Position numbers and translations under genes: made by a program
Notes under the pieces: generated by a model
What the model saw: the letters and a program-made list of their open reading frames with translations, nothing else
The model's database searches: none
Told to the model about the DNA's origin: nothing
Shown here: piece after piece, positions 1 through 6,335 of the stretch
Numbering within the stretch: the first letter of the stretch is position 1
Layout: every line of letters begins with the position of its first letter
DNA from: SICV01 sp964372375
Lineage (GTDB): Archaea; Nanobdellota; Nanobdellia; Pacearchaeales; GW2011-AR1
Assembly: GCA_964372375.1 (NCBI GenBank)
Contig: CAYJQF010000006.1
Location: 1-27,947 of the forward strand
Direction of reading: 5' to 3'
Length of the DNA: 27,947 nt

Positions 1-64
1 CCGAGGATTGAACTCGGGACCTTTTCCTTACCAAGGAAACGCTCTACCACTGAGCCACGGAGGC
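1..64 (-). tRNA. tRNA-Thr(GGT), 3' end cut off by window edge
   Basis: On the minus strand the acceptor 5' strand GCCTCCG, a D-arm closed by GCTC/GAGC, and an anticodon stem TTTCC/GGAAA around loop TTGGTAA are all present. Positions 34-36 read GGT, which decodes ACC (Thr). The T-arm CCGAG-TTCAATC-CTCGG is complete at positions 1-17. Only the 3' acceptor strand and discriminator lie outside the window. No intron is seen. Confidence 0.93.
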
Positions 65-102
65 ATATCTCTGTATCAAAAAAGAGCATATAAAAATCTT
101 CC

Positions 103-312
103 TTATCCACTTTTATTTGAAGGCAGCCAGTCAGCATGCACTAAAAAGCCAGTAATGCCTTGTGCATTTGAAATAAGTTCTCCCAACCAGTTATAATACA
201 TTCTCCCAAACTGCAATGCATCCTGTTTTTTGCTCAAAGCAAGATTTTCATTGCTGATGATATAAAATGCGCCAAACAACAAGAAAACTAAAACAAAAGC
301 AAGTAGTTTCAT
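103..312 (-). CDS. small membrane protein, paralogue of the gene just upstream
   Basis: This 69-residue protein begins with one membrane segment (residues 2-22) followed by a short soluble domain. I chose the ATG at 312 because it forms a 4-nt ATGA overlap with the stop of the upstream gene, which points to translational coupling. The region from GRMYYNWLG to the conserved ADW near the end matches GRVYFSWLG...QDW in the upstream gene, so the two are tandem duplicates. The upstream copy has one extra membrane helix. I do not recognise the family. With one or two helices and a short conserved tail the pair could form a small membrane complex, but nothing shows what it does. Confidence 0.75.
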   Translation of the reverse strand: MKLLAFVLVFLLFGAFYIISNENLALSKKQDALQFGRMYYNWLGELISNAQGITGFLVHADWLPSNKSG

Positions 313-611
313 GGTCCTGCTGCAGATGCATTCATATCCCAATCCTGCTGCACCACATAACTCGACACTTTGACAACCTTGCCGGTAAAGCTCCCGAGCC
401 AGGAGAAATACACTCTGCCTGCTTGTATCACTCCGTCAAAAGTCTTGAGATCAAAATGATTCGAGGCATACTGGTTTCCAAACGAAATAAGGAAAAAAAG
501 TATCAGACCGATAACAAGAAACAGACTAAGCTGATGTCTGAATTCCTTGAATTTAAAGAACACAAATACGACAAATACCACCAATGCGATTAGTATCCAT
601 GCAATGCCCAT
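309..611 (-). CDS. small two-helix membrane protein, first of a paralogous pair
   Basis: This 100-residue protein has membrane segments at about residues 3-20 and 27-44, then a soluble tail containing GRVYFSWLG and QDW. An in-frame start at 662 is possible, but the ATG at 611 is preferred: a Shine-Dalgarno-like GGAAGGTGA lies 4 nt upstream of it, and a TATA-like CTTTTTATAG at 643-652 predicts transcription starting near 622. This is one of the few genes here with a short leader and a ribosome-binding site. It is cotranscribed with the paralogue downstream through an ATGA overlap. Family and function are unknown. Confidence 0.75.
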   Translation of the reverse strand: MGIAWILIALVVFVVFVFFKFKEFRHQLSLFLVIGLILFFLISFGNQYASNHFDLKTFDGVIQAGRVYFSWLGSFTGKVVKVSSYVVQQDWDMNASAAGP

Positions 612-613
612 AG

Positions 614-652
614 CGTCACCTTCCCTTGAGAAGGAAGGGATTCTATAAAAAG
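614..652 (-). promoter_or_regulatory. promoter and Shine-Dalgarno for the small membrane protein pair
   Basis: On the minus strand a TATA-like CTTTTTATAG at 643-652 is followed by GGAAGGTGA just before the ATG at 611. The distance from TATA centre to ATG is about 36 nt, leaving a leader of roughly 11 nt that contains the ribosome-binding site. Most other genes here lack such a leader. Confidence 0.5.
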
Positions 653-695
653 CTTTCCACAACTCTTATAAATCGCTAATCTTCCCTACTCTCAT

Positions 696-768
696 AGCCC
701 TGTAGAATAGCGGTCAAGTTTGCAGCCCTCTGGCGGCTGAGACCCAGGTTCGAATCCTGGCAGGGCTA
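696..768 (+). tRNA. tRNA-Gln(CTG)
   Basis: This is a complete 73-nt cloverleaf. The acceptor AGCCCTG/CAGGGCT carries discriminator A768, the D-stem is GAAT/GTTT, and the anticodon stem CAGCC/GGCTG closes loop CTCTGGC, giving anticodon CTG. The T-arm is CCAGG-TTCGAAT-CCTGG. CCA is not encoded; TGC follows. A TATA box (CTTATAAATC, 664-673) lies about 28 nt upstream. The last bases of the gene are repeated downstream at 841-855. Confidence 0.95.
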
Positions 769-855
769 TGCAGGATTCGAAAGGTTTGAATCACTGCAAT
801 TCGTCAGAGTTGCAGTCACCGCGGACGCCGTCTGCGAGTGCTGGCAGGGCTATGC
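757..855 (+). repeat. direct repeat of the tRNA-Gln 3' tail, 84 bp apart
   Basis: The 15-mer CTGGCAGGGCTATGC occurs at 757-771, where it forms the T-stem 3' strand, acceptor strand and first trailer bases of tRNA-Gln, and again exactly at 841-855. The DNA between the copies holds two inverted repeats: CTGCAA/TTGCAG, and CGCGGAC/GTCTGCG with a GCC loop. No coding frame is evident. The layout resembles the att duplications left by elements that integrate at tRNA 3' ends, but the interval is far too short for an integrase gene. The same layout recurs at tRNA-Glu. Confidence 0.7.
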
Positions 856-899
856 GTTTCAAGCATACTTTTTTATAGATACTAAGATAAGTAAAAAAG

Positions 900-1724
900 A
901 TGTTCAAGTGGTATGGCTGTCTGGGAATTGCACTCATCCTGTTTACCGAAGTAAATTTCTTTCTCAAACTCCAGCCCTTTGCAAACTGGTATTTTCCCAT
1001 TGTCTGGCTGGGCTATATTTTAGTCGTTGATGCACTCATCTACAAGCTCAAAAAAGATTCACTGCTTTCCAACAGGAAAAGCGAGCTGTTTGGCCTATTC
1101 ATTGTCTCCATACTTTTCTGGTATCTGTTTGAATTCTTAAATCTTGCAACGCATAACTGGTCTTACTCAGGAACACAAAGCATTATCAATAAAAATCTCT
1201 TCGGCACACTCGCCTTTGCCACGGTCTTGCCTGCTTTATTTGAAACCGTTGAGCTCATCCGCGCCCTCAACCTGTTTAGCCATACAAAATTAAAGAAACA
1301 CTATCGCATTACGAAATTCTTCCTCCACACCATGATGCTTCTCGGCTTTCTTTGCTTCTTCCTTCCTTATTTCTTTCCCAGACTTGCTTTCCCGCTCATC
1401 TGGCTCAGCTTCTTCCTCCTGCTCGACCCGCTCAACTACCTGCATCAGCAGCCCAGCATCATCGGTCATTTGAAAGATAGAAGATTAACGATTCCGCTCT
1501 CCTTGCTCCTTGCAGGCATCACGTTAGGTTTCCTCTGGGAATTCTGGAACTATTGGGCACTGCCCAAATGGACGTATGATATTCCTTATCTTGGCTTCCT
1601 CAAACTCTTTGAGATGCCGGTTTTAGGATATCTGGGCTATTTCCCCTTCGCCTTGGAGTTATACGCCATGTACTGGTTCGTCCGCTCTCTCTTTATCCAC
1701 AAAGAGCACTTGCTTGTCGCCTAG
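900..1724 (+). CDS. polytopic membrane protein with two repeated halves
   Basis: This 274-residue protein is mostly hydrophobic with about eight membrane segments. It has an internal duplication. Residues 30-125 (FPIVWLGYILVVDALIY, then WYLFEFLN, NWSYSG and LPALFETVELIRAL) are paralleled by residues 160-265 (FPLIWLSFFLLLDPLNY, then FLWEFWNYW, KWTYDIP and FPFALELYAMYWFVRSL). The repeated W-E-F and E-L positions inside the membrane look functional. The pattern loosely recalls membrane carotenoid cyclases and hydratases, but that is a weak resemblance and I assign no function. A TATA box (TTTATAGA, 872-879) about 25 nt upstream predicts a leaderless mRNA starting at this ATG. Confidence 0.85.
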   Translation: MFKWYGCLGIALILFTEVNFFLKLQPFANWYFPIVWLGYILVVDALIYKLKKDSLLSNRKSELFGLFIVSILFWYLFEFLNLATHNWSYSGTQSIINKNLFGTLAFATVLPALFETVELIRALNLFSHTKLKKHYRITKFFLHTMMLLGFLCFFLPYFFPRLAFPLIWLSFFLLLDPLNYLHQQPSIIGHLKDRRLTIPLSLLLAGITLGFLWEFWNYWALPKWTYDIPYLGFLKLFEMPVLGYLGYFPFALELYAMYWFVRSLFIHKEHLLVA

Positions 1725-1762
1725 CACAACTCTTTTAAAGCATAAGAACCGTAGATTCTTGT

Positions 1763-1931
1763 GCCCTTGTAGTCTAGCAGTCAAGGACGCGGCCCTCTCG
1801 CATCGCCGAGGACTCTATCGATGAGATTATGTCCTCAGTCCCGCTCGGGACAGGCACTGTTTTTTACAGCGTCTCAGTATCTGGGACGGTGGAGTACGGC
1901 TGAAACCCGGGTGCGAATCCCGGCAGGGGCA
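1763..1931 (+). tRNA. tRNA-Glu(CTC) with a 96-nt intron at position 37/38
   Basis: Exon 1 (1763-1800) carries the acceptor GCCCTTG, D-stem GTCT/GGAC and anticodon 5' strand CGGCC followed by C-T-CTC-G, so the anticodon is CTC. Exon 2 (1897-1931) resumes with C38, then GGCTG, the T-arm and CAGGGGC with discriminator A. The junctions fold into a bulge-helix-bulge, which supports this splice choice. Position 55 in the T-loop (TGCGAAT) is G, where T is nearly universal; tRNA-Gln nearby has the normal TTCGAAT. A TATA-like CTTTTAAAG (1731-1740) lies about 27 nt upstream. Confidence 0.92.
1801..1896 (+). other. archaeal tRNA intron with bulge-helix-bulge splice sites
   Basis: The 4-bp central helix pairs CTCT (1795-1798) with GGAG (1891-1894). 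The 3-nt bulges are CG|C (1799-1801) and TA|C (1895-1897), cut between the second and third nucleotide. The inner helix pairs ATCG (1802-1805) with CGGT (1887-1890), and the outer helix is the anticodon stem. Inside the intron, GAGGAC/GTCCTC and GTCCC-GCTC-GGGAC form further hairpins. I see no convincing C/D box pair. Confidence 0.88.
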
Positions 1932-2014
1932 TGACATAAGGGATTGAAAATTTCTAAGCCACTAAGGGCACTAAGAAATGAAGGAATGAACTTTCTTTCA
2001 GCCGGCAGGGGCAT
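1920..2014 (+). repeat. direct repeat of the tRNA-Glu 3' tail, 82 bp apart
   Basis: The 13-mer CCGGCAGGGGCAT occurs at 1920-1932 (end of tRNA-Glu plus its first trailer bases) and again at 2002-2014. The interval contains an inverted repeat ATTTCT/AGAAAT with a GCC/GGC core, and a weaker GAAGG/CTTTC pair. It shows no coding frame. Spacing and boundaries match the duplication after tRNA-Gln. Confidence 0.7.
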
Positions 2015-2103
2015 AGGTATATTTGTCACAGTTAGGAAAAGGACTAAGTATATGATACGACCCAAAGCAAAGATATTTAAAGCCTTAATTTTTGTTCTTA
2101 TTT

Positions 2104-2580
2104 ATGGGTAGCAACAAAAAGGACAAACCTAGAAGCATTACTCAGACACTTCCTTGCGTGATCTACCACGGGACGTGCTTGGGCTACGTAGATGAGACTG
2201 TAAAAAAGGAAGGAGATTACTCGAACCAGACATATCTAACCAGCTCAGCGGCTAACGCAATGAGCTATGCTGTTAAACGGGCTGATTTCTACAAAGACTG
2301 GCCTGCAATGTTGGTGGTGGACACGAAGAGAATTACGCCGTCCTTTGCGCCGTGCTGGCATGAAGGACAATGGGTTTCCCCAGCACTGAATCTGGATAGT
2401 TTTCTCATTCTTCCAGCACGATTGAGCCGATCAGGTCAGTATGATGTCTCCGCGTGGTTGAAACGTTCCACATCATGGAGTGATAAAATCTTGCATCTCT
2501 CAACTGTTGAAATCGTTCGCCACAACCGCCTCGTCATGGCTTCCCGATTGTACAATGTCTTCGGAAAAAGAAGTAATTGA
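2104..2580 (+). CDS. ADP-ribosyltransferase-like protein, possible toxin or modifier
   Basis: This 158-residue soluble protein has an early YHGT (residues 21-24), then TYLTSS (43-48), AMSYAVKRA (52-60) and a hydrophobic strand ending MLVVDTKR (69-76). An H-G-T near the N-terminus, a Y-L-T with following helix, and a strand ending V-D are the order seen in the ART fold of KptA, PARP and DarT-like enzymes. I infer NAD-dependent transfer to RNA, DNA or protein. The terminal catalytic residue of that fold is not identifiable by eye. The ATG at 2104 is preferred because TATA-like ATATTTAAAG (2073-2082) is about 27 nt upstream. The gene converges on the CARF-HEPN gene. Confidence 0.55.
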   Translation: MGSNKKDKPRSITQTLPCVIYHGTCLGYVDETVKKEGDYSNQTYLTSSAANAMSYAVKRADFYKDWPAMLVVDTKRITPSFAPCWHEGQWVSPALNLDSFLILPARLSRSGQYDVSAWLKRSTSWSDKILHLSTVEIVRHNRLVMASRLYNVFGKRSN

Positions 2581-2625
2581 CCATTTTTATTCGCTGCTCA
2601 GCAAGAGTATATCACCTCTAGAAAG

Positions 2626-4002
2626 TTACAGCTTCACAAACGTATGCTGCCGTACTATTTTGGCAAAATCAAGCTGTGAATGCAGGCAAATTCTCTGGAT
2701 AAACTTCTTGGCAATATCCTGGATATTGATAAAAACCTTTTCGCCGGCGAGATTCAACCCATGGGCGATAATTGACATATCACGGGCGCGAATAGCACCG
2801 AACATAGATTTCAAACTCTCCAAAGATTCAGAAGCAACAATATAATCCTTGAGCAGGCAGAGAAATACATACCCGTCTTTCAGTCCAATCTCATACGGCA
2901 ACGATTTCTCAACACCGTACAATTCTTTTGTCAGCTTTTGATACGCTCCCTGGAATCGGGAAAGGTCGGAGCCAACCGTTTGAATGCTATAACTATGCAA
3001 ACGATACTGGGAAATAAGCTCAATAGTCCGATACAGTCTGCTAATTGCATCTTCAAACATTCCTGTTTCAGCCTTGCGCAATGCATTCAAATACAAATCA
3101 ATAATCAAATGTACATGAAAGATATCTCCTTTGTCACGATACGCATTCACATTATCCACATCCAACACCTGCAAGGCCTTTAGATTCTCTGCAAGCTCCG
3201 AGCTAACAGGCAAGTGATACTGCTGGGCTTTTGCAAGTGCCTGCTTTAACTTCTGATGCGCAGCACGGAAATTAAATGAGTTCCAGTGCAAGTATGCTTC
3301 AGAAAGCAATTCTTCAACCTCTACATGCCTCGGGTCAACAATTTTCTGCCGGATACGCTTGTAGAGAGCAAGTGCCGCACCATAGTTGTAATGGTCAAAG
3401 AACTCCCGTGCCTCCCGTAATTCTAAATCACCAAATACCTCAAACGGATTCTTCACCATAATCAATTTCTCAGTCCCGGGAATCCCTCGCCTGAAATACG
3501 AATCCCACTCTTTATCCAAATACACTAAGTCAAAGCCAAAAAACGCACCCACAATGCCTGCTCCAACCGACATCACGCGCTTTCCCCGGGAAAAGTCAAG
3601 CACTACTTTTTTCCCTACAAACAATTCAATTCTGCTCCTGATTGTTTCATACACTTCAGTTAAATTCATTTCCTTATACGCAACCACATCAACAAGATAC
3701 TGGGAAGCCTGCAGCCCTGTTTTCTTAATGACCTCATCCAGACATTTCTCTTTAAACTCATGCGTGCCGATAAAATACACATTTTTAGGTTTCAAAGCCT
3801 TAATGAGAAAAATGTGATATGCCGGCACAAACCCTCCCGGCATAATGAGCCAGTCATATAGGGTATCTACTTTATTTTCAGCCAAGAATTTCTCTTCTGC
3901 TTTAGGATAGATTTCTTTCCAGTAAAAAGATTCTGCCTCAGCAACTTTACCCGCCTGCCATAAAGCCATCAGCTCCTTTCGGGCTGACTCAAGTTCGTGC
4001 AT
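2626..4002 (-). CDS. CARF-HEPN protein of the Cas02710 type
   Basis: This 458-residue protein matches my knowledge of the Cas02710/TIGR02710 family: an N-terminal ligand-sensing CARF domain joined to a C-terminal helical HEPN ribonuclease domain. Seen here are PGGFVPAYH (55-63), VYFIGT (75-80), VVLDFSRGKRVMSVGAG (133-149; relatives usually read D-x-TGGTK-x-M), NPFEVFGDLELREA (185-198), EDAISRLYRTIELISQ (317-332), and RDMSIIAHG (407-415), where R407-x6-H414 fits the HEPN motif. Relatives sense cyclic oligoadenylates in type III CRISPR systems, but no CRISPR array or other cas gene is visible here. A TATA-like TATTTAAC about 25 nt upstream indicates a leaderless mRNA, divergent from the next gene. 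Confidence 0.85.
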   Translation of the reverse strand: MHELESARKELMALWQAGKVAEAESFYWKEIYPKAEEKFLAENKVDTLYDWLIMPGGFVPAYHIFLIKALKPKNVYFIGTHEFKEKCLDEVIKKTGLQASQYLVDVVAYKEMNLTEVYETIRSRIELFVGKKVVLDFSRGKRVMSVGAGIVGAFFGFDLVYLDKEWDSYFRRGIPGTEKLIMVKNPFEVFGDLELREAREFFDHYNYGAALALYKRIRQKIVDPRHVEVEELLSEAYLHWNSFNFRAAHQKLKQALAKAQQYHLPVSSELAENLKALQVLDVDNVNAYRDKGDIFHVHLIIDLYLNALRKAETGMFEDAISRLYRTIELISQYRLHSYSIQTVGSDLSRFQGAYQKLTKELYGVEKSLPYEIGLKDGYVFLCLLKDYIVASESLESLKSMFGAIRARDMSIIAHGLNLAGEKVFINIQDIAKKFIQRICLHSQLDFAKIVRQHTFVKL

Positions 4003-4120
4003 AAACGTGAGTAAGAACAGCAGTTAAATACCTTTCTATAAGAAAGTGCAAAAAATAAGTTACTATTAATGAAGGACACCAGTAGGCACATTTAAATAAT
4101 AGCGTAAAAAGTCCCTACTG
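4003..4120. promoter_or_regulatory. divergent promoter region of the CARF-HEPN and HEPN-like genes
   Basis: Two TATA-like boxes point outward: TATTTAAC on the minus strand near 4027 and TTTAAATA on the plus strand at 4091-4098. Each lies 25-27 nt from its start codon. A perfect 7-bp inverted repeat, CAGTAGG (4080-4086) and CCTACTG (4114-4120), brackets the plus-strand TATA box and could be an operator. AGTTACTATTAAT (4058-4070) sits near the midpoint and resembles sequences in other divergent promoters of the window. Confidence 0.5.
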
Positions 4121-5683
4121 ATGATGAAGGTTCTACCAAGCAGGCTCGAAAGAGACCTGTATCAGGATGAGTGCCGAAAAGGGCAAGGAGAAAATCCTCA
4201 CGCAGTAACCTATTACGTGGTGACAAACCCTCTATTGTTTCGGGAAGATTTCGAAGCGCTCATGAATGAAAAAGAACGGGTAGAAATTCGTGCAACAAAC
4301 CGTCCTCCCAGCGACAGAAAAGAAAGGGAAAAGACAAAAGCACAAGTGCTTGCAGCTTTAGACTCCCAAGATGACATTATTGCAACTGAACTAATTAATA
4401 AAGAGAAGCCTGACCAAGTTGAGCTGATTAAAATCCCAATAAGAAACAAAGAGTTTACCGTATATACTCCGTTCCAAGACATGAGTTCACCAATGCTCTT
4501 ATTTAAGACAAGCACCGATGGCTCAGGAAAACAAAGCTGGCACCGTCTTACCAAAACGGATCTAATGCACTTACATGAAAGAGGAAGGATGAGTTCTGGT
4601 ACTCCTTCACTTGAAAGGATAGCAAACTTATTTACTGAAGGAATTGATGGAAATGAATTAACGAGAGCACGTAAAATGCTCCTCCCGGGAAGAAACGAGA
4701 GTATTCTTGCGCTTAAATCGCTGAGAAGCGCCTTAGAGTACGCACTGAGAAGGCAGATTAGACATTATTTTATTAGAGAAGGGCAGGAGATTAGAGAACC
4801 CCAGAAAAGAGGATATCTAGGTTTTGCACGAGAACTTAATTTACTCTCTGAAACAGACTTTGAACAGGCAAGAATCGTAATGGCTATGGCGAACAGTGCA
4901 ACGCACCATGAATATACTGATATTCACGGCCTAACCGCACGCATAGCACTCAACTGGTGCATCGAATTTATCGGTAAGACGATCGGATTTCATCGGCTCG
5001 ATAAATCAAAAGTTCATGGAACGATAACAAGCCCAGAATATGCATTTGAGATGGAACATGCCAGATATAGAATCATACGAGCAGTACTTGACCAGGTACA
5101 AGCACATAAAGAATATAGAGTGCAAGGATCAGCAGCCTGGCACTATATTCAGCTCCCTGAAATTCCTGCTCCCGTGGGAGATGATACCAGGTCAGAAGTA
5201 GAAAGACAAAAAGAATTCACTAAATTTGATGCCACAGAAGCCTGCATAGCAGTCGGTGATGCATTAAGAAAGCGCATAGCTTCATTTAGCCCTATAGAAA
5301 AAAGATTCTTTGATCTCCTCGATAGATATAAAGAATTCAATGCCGCCAAAGCGGCGGGCGAAACAATACTTCCGTATACTCATTTTGATGCTGCGCGTAT
5401 GTGTATGTTTGTCAACGGCATACTCTATGAATCAAAAGAGTCTGATACAGCACAACTCATGCAAAAAACAACCCCTTATGACACAGAAGATTCTCATTTA
5501 ATGCTCGCCATTAGAAGGCTGGGAAGAACAGAATCACGGTATAAGAAATATGGATTGCAGGATATTGCCGCAGGATTAGAGAAAGAAGCAGGAATAGTAA
5601 AAAGAATAGCTCGAGGGACAACGCATGATACCCTAACGCCTCCCGAATGGCTACGTGAGCATGACGCTATCCACAAAGCTTAA
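4121..5683 (+). CDS. large soluble protein with a HEPN-like (DUF4145-like) region
   Basis: This 520-residue protein has no signal peptide or membrane helix. Residues 190-290 resemble the DUF4145 branch of HEPN domains: ALEYALRRQIRHYF (204-217), then helices leading to RIVMAMANSATHHEY (251-265) and a final helix ending IEFIGK. The catalytic R-x4-6-H is not intact, so this region may be structural or use other residues. The N-terminal 180 and C-terminal 200 residues are unrecognised. The gene is divergent from the CARF-HEPN gene and 24 bp ahead of the next gene in the same direction. A role with the CARF-HEPN protein is inferred from position only. Confidence 0.8.
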   Translation: MMKVLPSRLERDLYQDECRKGQGENPHAVTYYVVTNPLLFREDFEALMNEKERVEIRATNRPPSDRKEREKTKAQVLAALDSQDDIIATELINKEKPDQVELIKIPIRNKEFTVYTPFQDMSSPMLLFKTSTDGSGKQSWHRLTKTDLMHLHERGRMSSGTPSLERIANLFTEGIDGNELTRARKMLLPGRNESILALKSLRSALEYALRRQIRHYFIREGQEIREPQKRGYLGFARELNLLSETDFEQARIVMAMANSATHHEYTDIHGLTARIALNWCIEFIGKTIGFHRLDKSKVHGTITSPEYAFEMEHARYRIIRAVLDQVQAHKEYRVQGSAAWHYIQLPEIPAPVGDDTRSEVERQKEFTKFDATEACIAVGDALRKRIASFSPIEKRFFDLLDRYKEFNAAKAAGETILPYTHFDAARMCMFVNGILYESKESDTAQLMQKTTPYDTEDSHLMLAIRRLGRTESRYKKYGLQDIAAGLEKEAGIVKRIARGTTHDTLTPPEWLREHDAIHKA

Positions 5684-5707
5684 AAACAGATCTCTCTGGA
5701 AAACAGA

Positions 5708-6217
5708 ATGAACATCAGGCTAAACCGACTCGGAATAGGTGCATATACAGCACGTCCGCATACACTGACAGTTGCCTCGCACGTAATTATTCCGGAAGCA
5801 GTCGTAAAATGCTACCTGCTCTCCCCTCAAAAAAGAGACCTCCCCAGTCCAGCAGCAGTAGATCATGTTCGTAAAATTATTAACTTCAAACTAAAGCATC
5901 AGCTAAATTTGGAATCAGGAATGGGCTTTGCAATTCTTTCCGAAGATACGCTAAACGTCAGTCTCTGGAAGAGAAGACCCGCAAGTGTAATCCAACCGCA
6001 TATCTATTCCTTTGCAAACATGGACGCATTGGCACACACGGCTCCTCGCGAGCTCAAAGAAACATTAGTAGACCGAGCAGGAGCTTACTGTGTCTATGAA
6101 CTCGCAGTAGTAGCGCAAGAGCGAGATTTCTGGCTCGAATTTCTGAAATCACCAAGAAAGGAAGAAGATAAGAAGCGCTACCTGCAACGACACGCGCATC
6201 CCGCCGTTATTGGATGA
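5708..6217 (+). CDS. conserved-looking soluble protein of unknown function
   Basis: This 169-residue protein has no membrane segments. Visible stretches include YTARPHTLTVASHVIIPEAV (13-32), GMGFAILSEDTLNVSLW (71-87) and a helical C-terminus rich in charged residues. Beta-rich first half and helical second half suggest a single compact domain; I do not recognise it. It follows the HEPN-like gene after 24 bp, and a TATA-like CTTAAAAAC straddling that gene's stop (5680-5688) could also drive it separately as a leaderless mRNA. The next 118 bp before disA hold only a TATA box. Confidence 0.75.
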   Translation: MNIRLNRLGIGAYTARPHTLTVASHVIIPEAVVKCYLLSPQKRDLPSPAAVDHVRKIINFKLKHQLNLESGMGFAILSEDTLNVSLWKRRPASVIQPHIYSFANMDALAHTAPRELKETLVDRAGAYCVYELAVVAQERDFWLEFLKSPRKEEDKKRYLQRHAHPAVIG

Positions 6218-6335
6218 ACAACTTCACAATAAGCTAAAAAGCATCAAAGAAAAAAGAGATATAACAATAAACTTTATTAATCCGCTTCAGAAAGTGTATC
6301 AGGCAATACTATAAAAAGAAGTTTGCTTTATTAAG

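Noticed and set aside
1801..1896. A C/D box guide RNA inside the tRNA-Glu intron
   Set aside because: CGATGAG resembles a C box, but no properly placed D box (CTGA) or C'/D' pair is present.
757..2014. tRNA tail repeats as standard att sites of an integrated virus or plasmid
   Set aside because: Only about 67-69 bp separate the copies, with no integrase or cargo. A full element is excluded; only a tiny element or remnant remains possible.
1874..2065. A 63-codon minus-strand frame across the tRNA-Glu exon 2
   Set aside because: It overlaps a well-supported tRNA and its repeated tail; the coding look is a shadow of GC-rich tRNA sequence.
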